Notes: generated from the letters alone by a model not told the origin. A stretch of 64,000 nucleotides of DNA from Dactylonectria macrodidyma (GCA_020744425.1 JAGMUV010000012.1:1612001-1676000); one strand, 5' to 3'. Positions 10,222 through 21,500 are shown, counted from the stretch's first letter. Numbers and translations: made by a program.

Positions 10222-11820
10222 TCAAGGTAGTTCTGCTCGAGGAGTTGAAGCTAAAGCATCGTCAGCTAGATTTTGAGTGCGATGGAGTATTTTTTTACGT
10301 ACGAATCTCTCTTGCCCTCCAACTGGACTCTCTGGGATGCTCAGCACCGGACTTGCCCCGCAGTCGAGATGAACCTGAATCTTGTCTCTAAGCCGTAAGT
10401 AGATCGCGAGGTGTGGTCGCTTATGATCAAGCTCCCCATCTAGTTGACCATCGAACTGAAGATCCCGGAGCTGTTGATCACACCAGTCCGTTGTTATTGG
10501 GTCAAGAAGATCGTCTATATCGATAGAATCGACAGCAGCCATCATCTGGGCAAGCCCATCTCGAGCCGCAGGCCCTAGATGGACTGCCCAGTTCTCCACT
10601 TCGCTTGTATTATATAGATCCATCGGGATCCCGGCGACGAGATGCTCCCTATTCTTCTGTGGCCGGATGCGATGGCCGTTCCACATCTCCGTGAAGTCCG
10701 CAACCTCCTGACGGATCATGGGTCCATAGAGAGCATACACCGCGATCTGGTGAGCTAGACGGTTTGGTTGGAAGAGGCCGCTATCAATCAGCTCGTGTGA
10801 GAACGCGATCCAGCGCTGACTGACACGTTTGAGTAGCTTTTCCCACCAAGACTCGATCCGTTGGTTCGATGTGCTTGGGCCCCAGATATGACAGGAGCTC
10901 AGTCTCGCTCCCTGCCTGTGGACTCGTTGGTCGTTATCCTCGGTGGTATACCGAAACTCTGTCTGATCAAGGTCGGCGAGAATCGCCTGGGCTCCGGCCC
11001 AAAGAGGAGTCTCGATACCATGATCCGAGCGGGTGAAAAGGGGGCGGAACCCTGAGTACGACACAGTCCGTAGAAACTGTTTGAGTGAACTCAACGCAGT
11101 CATGTTCCCCCTGCCGACATATATCCAGATGATGGCTCTCGAGTACGTGTCGATACAGGCGTAGATAGAGAAGCCAAAGTTCTTAAGCTTCTCGTACCCA
11201 TCGAGAGACCACATGAAGTTAGGCCCAGGAACCTGGAAGTTCTTCCGGTGCTTCCAATCAGCAAGGCGTCTTTGTTCGGCCCGCTTCTTCCACTCTGGGT
11301 TCGTTTGGTACTCGCGGTATAAGGTATTCTGGCCGACAAGGACGCCGGCACGGATGCGGACGTAATGGTATAGATACCCCCTGCCAAATCCTCTGATGCT
11401 TGAAGACTGACGGTCGTCTTGGAAGAGGAACTCTCTTGCTTTTTGAATAGCCTCCTGTCGTTCAGCCAGATCTCGGAAGCGCCGCTTCATGCCATGCTTC
11501 AGACGATACTCCTGTACAGTCCGCTCGGAGATCTCGATGCCGCGTCGCTTGAGATCACGGACGATGGAAGTGTCGCTATATCCGTATCGGTAGAAGTAGC
11601 CTTTGATCAGATCGACGAAGGTGTTGGTATCAATCTTTGAGTGAAGGGGAGAGTACTCCTGGGCACCCCATTCCGCTAACCTCCTTTTCAGGGTTCTGAC
11701 GTCGAGTACGTGCCCATCGTCGCGGAGATGGGCACATATAGTGTCAATGGATAGCCCTTCTCGCCGCTGCTCGAGGATCCAGTCCTTGACGCGCTCCAAG
11801 TCCTTACGGGGCCTCGGCAT
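10222..11820 (-). CDS. rve/DDE integrase-type transposase
   Basis: A single uninterrupted frame of 532 residues. The N-terminus has helix-turn-helix-like repeats (residues 1-110, for example IVRDLKRRGIEISERTVQEYRLKHGMKRR), as in DNA-binding heads of integrases. The catalytic core has MWSLDGYEKL (Asp 207), ACIDTYSRAIIWI, TRSDHGIET (Asp 266) and GPSTSNQRIESWWEKL (Glu 323), consistent with an RNase H-fold DDE triad. It would cut and join the element's ends at 8536 and 12115 in the nucleus. The D-to-E spacing of about 57 is longer than the 35 of classical IS3 or retroviral integrases. Relationship to IS3EU- or Ginger-like eukaryotic transposases is plausible but not proven. The C-terminal 130 residues carry no known domain. 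No frameshift or stop is seen. Confidence 0.88.
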   Translation of the reverse strand: MPRPRKDLERVKDWILEQRREGLSIDTICAHLRDDGHVLDVRTLKRRLAEWGAQEYSPLHSKIDTNTFVDLIKGYFYRYGYSDTSIVRDLKRRGIEISERTVQEYRLKHGMKRRFRDLAERQEAIQKAREFLFQDDRQSSSIRGFGRGYLYHYVRIRAGVLVGQNTLYREYQTNPEWKKRAEQRRLADWKHRKNFQVPGPNFMWSLDGYEKLKNFGFSIYACIDTYSRAIIWIYVGRGNMTALSSLKQFLRTVSYSGFRPLFTRSDHGIETPLWAGAQAILADLDQTEFRYTTEDNDQRVHRQGARLSSCHIWGPSTSNQRIESWWEKLLKRVSQRWIAFSHELIDSGLFQPNRLAHQIAVYALYGPMIRQEVADFTEMWNGHRIRPQKNREHLVAGIPMDLYNTSEVENWAVHLGPAARDGLAQMMAAVDSIDIDDLLDPITTDWCDQQLRDLQFDGQLDGELDHKRPHLAIYLRLRDKIQVHLDCGASPVLSIPESPVGGQERFVRKKILHRTQNLADDALASTPRAELP

Positions 11821-12081
11821 TATACGAGACGCAGACTAGGGGTTCAAGATCATAGTAGAGGTCGGAGTTCATACCTCCTTCCAAGGCCTCCAGCTGCAAT
11901 ATCCCGCCCCCTCTGAACCGGCATTATCGGAGCTTCGGCGCCGATGGAATGGCATCAGCACCGCTGGGTATGGTATCAGCTCTGCTACATTGAAAACAGT
12001 GCGCTATCATATCAATACTGTAGCCCCATATAAAAACGCTGAAGGCCTATGTGCGAAATAGCTCCAGTTATCTTCGTACAT

Positions 12082-12115
12082 GGTTTTGTCACCCATGTGG
12101 TAATGTGCGACCGTA
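12082..12115 (-). repeat. Right terminal inverted repeat of the two-gene transposon
   Basis: It ends TAATGTGCGACCGTA and is the inverted partner of 8536-8569. CACTAC follows at 12116-12121, completing a perfect 6-bp target-site duplication. Confidence 0.92.
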
Positions 12116-12121
12116 CACTAC

Positions 12122-12787
12122 CTCTGGATTGTCCTGTTTAGTGGCCGGACTTGAAACCACGTTTTCTCACACACTTCAGGACCCCATGGTACGTACTTGT
12201 TTGTGGCGCCAGCTTAGCTCAGCCGTAGTTCAACTGTTGCAAGTCTTGGGATGGGTGCTAGGCTGAGCGGCGTCTGGCACTTGGCAGCATCGTCGCGTTT
12301 AGATGATAGCCGGACACTGCCGGGCACCATGTATTCAGGGCTGATCTTAATGCCAGCCAGAGATGTACGAGTACCAGTCACTATTTCATCAAGGTCACTC
12401 TGTTCTAACAGCTACTTGACAAGGAGCACACAAGCTTGAGCCAGAAAGAGCATCAGCATAACAGCGCTGATCGACCGATCATGTCGTCATGCTCCCGTCA
12501 CTTTGAAGTGTGTGTGTTTCCGACGTCGCAGGTGTTTAGCCACCAGCTCCCTAAAATAAGTTATAGCGTGAACTTTCATTTCGCCGCACTTCAGCCTCTT
12601 CGCACAGGACAAAGCGGCCCGCAACTAGTTCTCATCTGTACTCTTTCCCTCTTTAGACAAAGCGTGGACGGTCCTGTGGGTGCCGAGGGGGGAACAGGTC
12701 GTGTGAATCAGGAGTTTGCAGCGTTGGATGTGATGTCTCATTTCTCACCACTTCAGATTCTCATCCGCCCTACAATCACTCGCCATC
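12122..12787. other. No gene recognised
   Basis: Short ORFs only, none with recognisable motifs. It is the right flank of the two-gene transposon. Confidence 0.3.
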
Positions 12788-12955
12788 TGTTGAATAGTGG
12801 CAAAAGGAAGCTCATGGAAGTAGCTTGAAAGGCTGATAAATATTGCCATCAAACATGACAGTTGCCACCTATTGCCACAGGCTTAGCAAGCAGCTTCCAG
12901 TTGATTCCACAGAGCACAGAAAAGGCATATAGAGCTTGCTCTAAAACCTCAAGCA
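12788..12955 (+). repeat. Diverged Copia LTR relic
   Basis: It begins TGTTGAATAGTGGCAAAAGG and keeps the same ordered blocks as the LTR-like sequence at 321-520 (GCCACCTATTGCCACAGGCT, TTGATTCCACAG, AGAAAAGG). No five-base flanking duplication is visible, so it is a fragment or an old solo LTR of the same family. Confidence 0.55.
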
Positions 12956-13456
12956 AGCGGGGGACAGAGTCACACACAGAACAAGATGAATAACACACAA
13001 TTCACCCCAATATCTGACAGTTCCACTCGTTATGCTGTTCCACTCGTGATGCAGGTACGTTATCGCTATTAGTCGCCGCTGATCGCGGCAATAGAGAACA
13101 TATCTCACCAGGACCGATAATGCAAGCCACATAATGGGTATGGCGGTCCGCCGGCCTTGGCATTGCCGGCCTAGTATATGCTTTCTTTTGCAGACCCACC
13201 TTCACACAAGCTGCGCAAATAATCTTGCGCAGATTGAGGATGGTCAGTCCCAAGGATGTCACTGGTGTGGACGTGGGTACCCCACGGCACGGCACGTCGA
13301 GATACTAGGATGCTAGGAAGAAGCAAAGCCATGAACGACGTCGATCATGCCCGAACTTTGTCTGATGGAGCTCAGCTCTGCTGACCGTTTCCTGAGGTTT
13401 GGTGATCGGCAGTGATGAGGCTGAGGGAACTATGGATTGTCGGCAGCCAGAGCAGC
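12956..13456. other. No gene recognised
   Basis: No coding region or RNA gene can be supported between the LTR relic and the target duplication of the decayed hAT element. Confidence 0.3.
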
Positions 13457-13585
13457 CCTTTTGACAGCGCTGCCGTCAGATCAATCAAATCAGATATGAG
13501 TCCAATCTGATCTGAACTGATGGTTTACGGCTCATATCTGATTTGATTGATTGATTGATTGATATCTGATATATGCATGGGTGGG

Positions 13586-16228
13586 TCAGTCTGAACCTAG
13601 GTTCTCACCAGCTTGGTTGCTCCAACACAGGCCCCCCAGTGTGACAGAACCTCCTCTGATCCAGTTCTTCAGCAACTGCAGTTCTTCAACAGTCGATCCA
13701 AGCAAGGAATGTCTTTGTGACGTGACTGTAAGCTTTGCCAAGCTGAATGCCCTCTCACAGTCGGTTGCCATGGCCGGAATTGCAAGAACATCCAAGGCAA
13801 ACCTGCTGAGCTGCGGAAAAGCGCTCCTATGATCAATCCACTATTGAACAGGGTCTCTCACCTGCTCCGGTTCGAGCCTATAGTATCTTTTAAGTTCACA
13901 ACCTGTCGCGGAGAGCTTAGGCTGTCGGCTCTGCACCCACTGCTCAAACTTGCTTTGTTTAGGTCGGAGCGTTATGACGGGTATCGTGATATCGGCCTCC
14001 TTAAGGGCCATGTCATCATGCGAGTACTAACGCTTAAAGTAATGTTTGATTCTACCCTTTGCATCCTGAAGCCACCGCAGCTGCTCTGGCGAGGTCTAGT
14101 TAGCCTCAAGCTATCGGAGGCCAAGATCCGGGTTTAAAATAATGGAGGCCGCAAACAGAGGGGATTGGCCGAGGAGCGTGTAGTATTCATTAAGCTTTAT
14201 CCAAGCGTTATTGATGCTCGCCCTGATGCTGGCTCGCTCTTGCCCCTCCATACTAGCTATGCTACTGACGGAGCGAGCGTCGCTCTGCACGTATTCATTT
14301 CGAGAATGAGCGGTTTGACGAGGCAAGGCGGCCTCGTCAAACCGTGGAGCGACTGGTGAATGAGCCGGAGCTTCCGCCTGACAATGGCGGCGTAAAGGGG
14401 CAAGAATCTCGCACCCTTGAAACCTCGAGGGTAGTCGTGGTTGGCGTGATGGTCGCTCTCGTATTTGGCTGGGTGTCGGGGATGGCGACCCCTCCCCCTG
14501 ACTTGCAAGCCCCGCTTCTACTGCCAAATAAGCAGGTTTCTCCTCATACAGGGCTTTCCAGTCTTCAAGATAGTCCAAAATGAACTCCATCCCTGTCATG
14601 ACCTCCCAAAGCCGGCCGTGACCACTGCTCGTGCCCTATCCCTGTGTTCTCATGGTCATATGGTAGATCGGCTCTAATACATGGTGAATTTCCCTAAGCA
14701 CCTTCCAGTCGTCAGAGGTCAGGACATCAGCGCCCTTTTGGATGCGTCTGCTTCTAAACCCAGCTCCTGGATGAAGCTATTGAGCTCGGACTGTTTCAGT
14801 AAGGCACGTTCGATCATCATGTATGTCGAATTCCACCTGGTGCTGTTATTCTGTATGACTTCGAGCTCAGCTGTCGACTCTTCTGCAAGCTTGTATACTT
14901 CAGCCTCCTCCTGCTCCCTGGCATGTGCTTTGAATGCTTCGGTGCGCTGCGGGGAGGCCCGGATGAACTTAATGATGTTATGGAGCTTGCCGACTGGACC
15001 CTTCGCTCGCCAGTGCTCAAGGTCCTCTTCTACCTGCTGGAGCAAGCTATAAGCATCGGACTGAAGTTCAAAAGAAGCAGCATCCTCGCCGTAGAGGAAA
15101 GACTAGGCCACCAAATTAAGAATATGCCCAAAGCACCGCATCCTTCGTACTTCAGTATTAGCGCGAGTCATCGAGGCATCGAGGCTTGCATAGAGACTCT
15201 GCAAATAAGAGTCGTTACTACTCGCATTGTCACAGATCGAGACCCCGAGCTTTGAGTCGATCTCCCAGTCCCGAACAACACTCTTGATTGTGAATGCGAT
15301 ATTCTCGCCGGCGTGCGACCCAACCTGCCGCCGAAAAGCAAGTAGTCGGCTGCGATATAGATGCTTCTTGTCAAGAAAGTGACCAAATATCGAAATAAAG
15401 GCCAGTCTGTTTGGAGAGGTCTATAGATCAAAGCTGATGTGTATTTGGGTGATGGCCTCGTCCAGCTCTTTCCTGACAGACGCTTTCTTCTGCGTGAATA
15501 TGTCCCCCAGGTCCTTCCTTACTGTAGTTCGACCCCAGGGCGCGTGGCGACAAAGATCAGGATCAAATTGCCGGAACAGCTCTTGCAGGTAAGTACTCTC
15601 AAGGGTGGCAAACGGCAGGTTCGAATCGACAATGTAGCCAACGGACAGCTCTCGGATCCGCGTGATCTTTGCTCGGGGAACAACCGTGGCAGTCAGAGCC
15701 GGTCGTTTCATAGATGCCCTTTTTTGAAGGTCGATGACGGAGGACTCGTCAGATGAAGCGGGCTGGAAGGTTTCAGTAATCCTGTGAGCTCTGGATGGGT
15801 CAGCAGTATCCTTCAGTTCTTGAATGGGGTTCTAACTTCTGAAGATGGGCCTGTGCCGAAGATGTGGACTGCGTATTGAAGAATTGCGGTGCCCCCTTCT
15901 CATTACAGAGCCGGCAGTACCATATGTCGCCGCTTGATGTGCTGTCTGCCCTTAATTCTGCCAGGAACCACCTATGGTTTCCAATCTAGCTGCGCCTGCC
16001 CCGGCTCTTTCGCCTGTCTAGCAAACCTCCGATTACGAAGTGTCGTTGGCCCCAGGTGATCTTATAGAGGTCTTCGACCGAAGAATTATTAGTTGAGGCT
16101 AGTGCAGAGGCTGCTTCGTACTGTTTGGTAATGTTCTTTGGTCTGGGTCCGAGGCGAGCAAATGAGGAGGGTGACTGCTTTGATGACGCGCTGCTAGCTA
16201 AGCTGCCCGCTATCGGATTCCCCGACAT
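13586..16228 (-). pseudogene. hAT transposase relic
   Basis: Several minus-strand frames align in the right order for one hAT transposase. They are an N-terminal part (16228-15986, with QYEAASALASTNNSSVEDLYKITWGQRHFV), a middle part (15711-15421), then a segment with WRAKGPVGKLHNIIKFIRAS and NNSTRWNSTYMMIERAL (15045-14719). A further piece (14599-14111) has LDYLEDWKALYEE. The C-terminal dimerisation motif is LAIPAMATDCERAFSLAKLTVTSQRHSL (13795 downward). Multiple frameshifts and stops separate them, so no functional protein is made. Confidence 0.8.
14311..14344. repeat. Perfect 14-bp hairpin inside the hAT relic
   Basis: CGGTTTGACGAGGC at 14311-14324 is followed by a six-base loop and its exact reverse complement at 14331-14344. 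The hairpin lies in the poorly conserved middle of the transposase relic. It could be a small MITE-like insertion or a chance duplication. Confidence 0.7.
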
Positions 16229-16753
16229 TGAGAAATACCATGAAACGTGTGAGCGACCTCAAAGAGCAAGCTGCCAACGGGACAAGACCTGCATTTTGAG
16301 CTAGCGCACCCTGGTCAGGGGCAAGCCTCAGCAACGGCTAAGCAGTATTGGGAATCGCGTTGAATACTCTAGGGTACGGGCTGGCAGTTGAACCAAACAC
16401 AATCAGAGCATCCTCAGGGCATCTAGGGGATATCAGATATATCAGATATTCAGAGACTCAAATCTGATTTGTTTGATCTGACTAAATTCCATATCTGAAT
16501 TGAATTGATTGATCTGATTGATATATCTGATTGTTAATCTGATCTGACGGCAGCGCTGGCTTTTGACAACAAGGCCTGCATCGGCACTCACCCCGTTCGA
16601 GGGACGGGTTATGCGCTGCAGAGATCCGCCGAAATCAGGCGGTCGCACCCCCACACAACCCGACAAGCGACGGACGCGGTTACGTATGCGAGCGTTTGTA
16701 CACGCTGGTGGGCGAGCGTAGGACTGATAGTTTAGTCTGGCCAAGTCAATCGG

Positions 16754-16975
16754 ACTAAATGAGCAGTTTGAGGCTTTCACACGCACTGGTTACACTATTA
16801 GGAGCCCTGCGCCGGAGAATGCTTAGGCAGTTCTCATGGAGCGGGAGCAGCACATCACTGCTGTCATCGGCGTAGGCCAGCACGCGGTATGGGTCTTGTC
16901 CGAGTCGGAAATAGAAACCATCCGTGATGGCACAGTCGGCGGGCTCAGAGACGAAGAAGCCCTCGATATTACATA
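16754..16975 (-). pseudogene. Possible host gene fragment
   Basis: Reading down the minus strand from about 16975, an open stretch encodes GFFVSEPADCAITDGFYFRLGQ and continues to LLPLHENCLSIL before a TAG at 16754-16756. Codon usage and an LPLHxxC motif resemble fungal F-box-type proteins. No start codon or further exon was found, so it looks like a remnant, perhaps of a gene disrupted by the adjacent hAT element. The assignment is weak. Confidence 0.3.
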
Positions 16976-17139
16976 GTATGAGGATCCGGATATGGGGGGG
17001 AAAGCTCTTGATTTCTAGCTAATTGGGGTGACCAAGAGAGGTCTTAAATACATCAATTTGATAGAACGGAAAGAGGTCATCGGATCAAAGGGCAATTGGA
17101 GCCTGAGACGGTCATGATGACGATCATTTATGCAACTTG

Positions 17140-17240
17140 CACGGATCTGAAGGATCCGGCCGGTCTGTGACCCGGATCAAAGAGATCCGGATGATCCTGA
17201 TCCGGATCTAAGGGATCCTGAAAATCAGGATCCTGAAGGT
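17140..17240. repeat. GGATCC/GGATCA-rich short repeats
   Basis: About ten GGATC-type hexamers and their complements (AAGGATCCGG, AGAGATCCGG, CTGATCCGG, AGGGATCCTG, CAGGATCCTG) fall within 100 bp, forming many small overlapping palindromes. No gene is supported. Confidence 0.5.
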
Positions 17241-17514
17241 CACGATTCATGACGAAAATAGCGATGATGATCCGGAAATGTGACACTCGATGCTGGACTC
17301 GCTCTTGAGCCTGTGAGTGCCGCAGAGTCAGCGCCACCAGAGCATCATGACTTAAGCAGGCTGAGACGAGTGAGCGAGGAGTTGTCACCCAGTCATGGTC
17401 GGCCGCTTGAGGGCGGGGCTAGCGCACATTCGGAAGGGAGGAGTTGCGAACTGCTCCAGCACGAAGTCGTGCCGATAAGCGAGTGCAACAAACAAGTGAG
17501 TGCAACACTTTGAA

Positions 17515-17781
17515 ATTTCTTAGTATTCATACCTTAATTTTTAATCTCTTTAAAAAATTCTCTAAAATTAAGAAAAAATCTTAGAAAGCTATAATTTTAG
17601 AGTTATACTATATAAAATAAGAAAAACCTATGTTATTTTTTTTTAATTTTTTAAGAAAATTCTTAGTAAGCTAGTTTAGAAAAACCCTTATTCGCACTGT
17701 ATATATAGCTATTTCTCTATAAAGGGATTTTTTTAAAAATATAAAAAAATCATTTTTAGATCTTATATAGAGTTAGATTTA
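17515..17781. other. AT-rich stretch without a gene
   Basis: The DNA becomes strongly A/T-rich with runs such as TTAAAAAATTC and TTTTTTTTTAATTTTTTAAG. No coding region or RNA gene is supported. Such islands in ascomycetes often mark mutated repeats. Confidence 0.4.
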
Positions 17782-17854
17782 TTCAGCCGAAGGCTGACTC
17801 TACATTAATCCATAAGTTTTTTCCCAATAATGAGGGTGCCTTCCGTTAGGAAGG
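17782..17854 (+). repeat. Dispersed 73-bp repeat, copy 1
   Basis: TTCAGCCGAAGGCTGACTCT and the following DNA up to TTCCGTTAGGAAGGT recur almost exactly at 30681-30754. The unit contains two small palindromes (CAGCCGAAGGCTG and CCTTCCGTTAGGAAGG). The second copy directly adjoins a Helitron-like element, which suggests that this is a fragment of a mobile or structured non-coding repeat. Confidence 0.7.
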
Positions 17855-18225
17855 TGCCTTTCGGTACGAAAGGTCTTCTTAAGCTCTGAGATTTTCACCC
17901 CCAAAATTTGGCCCCCCCCCCCGGAAAATTACCCGATTAAGCCATGCGCAACTGCGCCTCCTAATTGGTCCTAATCCTCCCATTCTCATTTGGCACATGT
18001 GCTCCTAATCCTCCCACTCTCATTTGCCACATGTGGATGAACTTCGAATTCACCCTCCCCCCCGAGATCAAGTGTAAAGAAGTCTTCATTGGCTGGGTTT
18101 TTTCTGTTAAGAATCCCGTGGGTTTTACGTGAGCTTTTAATTTATAATAATGTTGGCGCTCTTGTCATTTGCATTTTGTGAGATGCCTGCTCCTGCTTAA
18201 GTTATTACATTATATCGGATTTATA

Positions 18226-18264
<39 letters not shown>

Positions 18265-18564
18265 AATACAGGATTGATTTTTCTCGACATTTCATTATGA
18301 TCTCCTTTATCCCTTTTGGAATACCTGGTAGCCACTTGACGGAGATTTGGGTCTTTGGTGGATATTTGGTGCTGCGAACCCCGCTTCAGACGTCATCATC
18401 GTCATAGAACGCGAACCGGACGTTCCGGGCGGGGGGCATCATCGTCCCCTGCGTAAAAGAGCCAGAACGACGGGGGCAATGCAATCGGAACAAAACACCC
18501 GCCATCTATCAATCAATACATACCTGACTGTTTCTTGGATTCGCTATCTAAATTATAAACTATA
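17855..18564. other. Helitron 3'-flanking DNA with an AT microsatellite
   Basis: No gene is supported. An (AT)n run covers about 18232-18262. A small hairpin CCGGACGTTCCGG lies near 18416-18428 within a G/C-rich patch about 140 bp beyond the Helitron stop codon and could belong to the element's 3' terminal hairpin. The exact 3' end (CTRR on the minus strand) was not identified. Confidence 0.4.
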
Positions 18565-21500
18565 TTATTGCTCGTATTGTGCCCATGGGTGCAATAATGA
18601 TAACCGGGCCTCATTTAATGTTCCCCCGCACAATTGCTCTAGCCTAGCCTCGCCATCAAACATTTCCTGTGGTATTTTATTCCCGACTATATCCTCCACA
18701 CGCGCCTTTGACAGCAATATAATACCATCCAGCGATTTGCACCGCGATAGCTGCACATACAAGCTATATGGATCGCACTTTCGTGGCTCGAGTTGTCCAG
18801 TCTTGGTATTCAGCTTTGTCCCGGTTCCTCGCAGCTCCAGCGCAATCTGGAGGAGGGTTTCGCCTTGGATTTTGTAATCGGTGCATGCGAATGCCGCAGT
18901 GCAGGGAAGTCCTCGGCGGCTCACATTATGCCTCTGCCAAGGCCTCTTCTTGACCCTCTTGTTCTTTTCGATTGGTATTTGGGCACTCGTTGGAGTAAGC
19001 AGGATTGTGCCTGGCGGCATTTCATCAAATTCGAACGTCTTGGTTGACTCGGACGACAGGATGATGCCGGCAGGTGGTCCAAAGTGGAGGATGATATTCG
19101 GGGCCAGTTGATAGCCTGGGAATCTTTTGCTGTCTGGTATAACTTCTAGCGCTGTGTACTTAGCGCCGTTCACGAGCTTGAGGCCTGGGTTTATATTCAT
19201 GGTCACCACAACCGGCATACCAGGCACGAACATGAATGTGGCCGGCACACAGATCTTGCTGTCATCTCCAACGCTGGCCATGAGCGTAGCTTCTTCCTCC
19301 GTTACCGGAAATGTATTGGGTTTACCCCAACGGTGCTGGGGTAGAAATATCCGGACTGGCTTCTGGTGGTGCCTCTGGAAGGCCAAGACCGCATCCATGT
19401 TCAAGCTCCATCTATTGCTGTTAAGGGGTGTAACTACTGTGATGCCCTTGCTCCATGGTATGGCTCGACCTTCCTGGAAGCACCGGCTATTAAGAAGCTC
19501 CATGTCGGACTCGTCTTGCTGCCCCTGCCGGATCCGAGTCAGCAGCCGCTGCAGCTGCGGGTCCCCCGCTGCGCGCACCTGTTCGGTGAGCATAACGACG
19601 GTGGTAAATCGAGCCCAGAGTGCGTGCGCCCTCATTTCATCCGCAACCCTGAGGGCGGACCATGGCGTCAATAGCGACTTGTTTTGCACTGGGCGGAACT
19701 GGTGAAAATCTCCTGATAGTAGTACCACTTGGATGCCGCCAAAATCTTGATTCGACCCCCGGGCGGCGCAAAGTCGCTTGTTGATATCGGAAAGGGTCTG
19801 GAGGCCCAGCATGCTCACCTCATCAATGATAAGCAGCCACTTTTCTCTCCATCTTTTTCGAGCATCACCGTCCACGTAGGTTACCGTGGTGCCATCGTCG
19901 GCATTGCCGCTGGATGCGTTGGGTTGCATCCCACAGGCGGAGTGAATAGTCACGCCGTTGATCCGCGCTGCCGCGGCCCCTGATGTCGCCGTCATGAGCA
20001 GCCTGTGCGATACGTCTTTGCTAGCGAACAATTCCGCCAACGCCTCGATGACCCTGGACTTCCCGGTGCCGCCCTCCCCACCCAGGAACTCGCATAGTTG
20101 TGCGTTATCATTGTTCTCGACATTACTGCTATCGAAATCATCCTCGTTATCTTCGTCCGGGATGGTATCGAGATGGCGACACACTAAAAGGAAGGCAATT
20201 TCCTGCCGCTCGTTCAAGGTGAACCTCCTTGCAATCTCCCGACCGGCATGGAGGAATGTTGCCGACGGTCCAAAGGCGACCCTGGCACTGGGTCTTGGGG
20301 TGTTCCGGGTGTCTGTTTCTGACATTTCTATAATATCTTCTCCCGCGCCCGCGAAGGTATGGTTCAGTGATGCTTCTGCGCCGGCAACTGTGATTTGCGT
20401 AATCTGAGCTCCATCAGTGCCTTGGATCCTTTTCACAATTTCCTTGTCAGCTTGATCCTGCTTGCTCTTGATCCCTCTAAGCTGACGTTGCGTTGGGAGC
20501 TCGCTCCTGGCTACCATGGCTGGCTGGTACTGCTCTGGGTTCTCTGCGGAAGCGACAGTCTCGACATCATCCGCAAAGTCGGTGATATCTGCTTGAACTT
20601 CGCGGAGCTGATCTAGCATCTGCAAAAGATGCTCCGAACCAGCGGTCACCTGGTTGGGGGCTGTAGCACCTCGTACTGTCTCAATCAATCGGCCAAGCTG
20701 GCCAACTTGGTCTGGGCGATATGCTTTTACTGGGCCTGTAGGATCTTGGAGATCATACCCCATAGCGTCGATATCATCCAAAACGGCGTCGTCCCCCGCA
20801 GCCGCCCACTGCTTTGCATCTCGCCGCGCATCTTCCGCTGATCGCTTCAAGAACTGGATGTTGCCTGCGATAGTCTGGAGTCTTTTGGGGAGTCGCCGTC
20901 TCCAGTGCTCCCAGATTTCGTTGATGTCACCAGACGCTGCTGTAATAAACTTCTCCCATGGTACGAAGAGTGCAAGGTGCTGTACTGCAGCTCTATTACT
21001 AATATCAGTACATGCTCTTTGTTTATCTGTACAATTAAATGGCTTGTGCTTACCTGCGGTATCTGTCTGCGTTTGTGTCAATATCAAAGTCCATATCGAG
21101 AAAGCCGTTCATGCATGGCACTGCATACTTCCCCGGGGGTCTTAGAACCTGCACCCAGTCCCTTCCCGGCTTCCAGTTCCTTTCAAATTCTATCTTCACC
21201 AACTCCTTGGAAGATGGATCTATGCTCTTTTGTAATGTAACAATCGACATGTAGTCATAGAAGCATAATGTCTGCAGCACCTCTCCACGGTGGTGGTAGG
21301 CTTCAATGTATGGTAGCTTCTTGCCATCGCTTCCCACCAAGACCCTCTCCGCGCTGGCTTCTGCGTCGTTGCCGTTGCCATTGCCACCTGTGCTCTCGAC
21401 AGGTCGATCATCGTCGTCGCCTAAAGTGCGACTGCATTGCTGGAGATACGGCCAGCGTCGGAGTATTGCCCAGTATATCATTGTCATATTCACATATGAC

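Larger units (their letters stand above)
8536..12115. mobile_element. Complete 3.58-kb DNA transposon with two convergent genes
   Basis: Both ends begin TACGGTCGCACATTACC on opposite strands, giving 34-bp inverted repeats with one mismatch. The 6-bp direct repeat CACTAC flanks the element exactly (8530-8535 and 12116-12121). Inside are a plus-strand gene (8785-10118) and a minus-strand rve-type transposase gene (10222-11820) in tail-to-tail order, 103 bp apart. The single-copy DDE integrase with GPSTSNQRIESWW near the catalytic glutamate and the 6-bp duplication recall the IS3EU group of eukaryotic transposons. That assignment is inference. Both genes are open and the borders are intact, so this may be a recently active element. 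Confidence 0.88.
13465..16558 (-). mobile_element. Decayed 3.1-kb hAT transposon
   Basis: Both ends read CAGCGCTGCCGTCAGATC inward, an 18-bp inverted repeat with the CAG start typical of hAT elements. The flanks CCTTTTGA (13457-13464) and GCTTTTGA (16559-16566) match at seven of eight bases, consistent with an old 8-bp target duplication. Short TGATTGAT and ATCTGAT motifs crowd both subterminal zones. The minus strand holds broken hAT transposase pieces. Confidence 0.85.

Noticed and set aside
17128..17388. 86-residue minus-strand ORF with Asp-Pro repeats
   Set aside because: The repeats are a by-product of the GGATCC-rich DNA. There is no other coding evidence.
17880..18060. C-rich run and repeated CCTAATCCTCC motifs as telomere-like DNA
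   Set aside because: The unit is not TTAGGG/CCCTAA in tandem and is followed by ordinary Helitron sequence, so it is not a telomere.
18347..21145. Many plus-strand ORFs over the helicase gene
   Set aside because: They are antisense shadows of the Helitron exon, whose minus-strand translation carries all helicase motifs.
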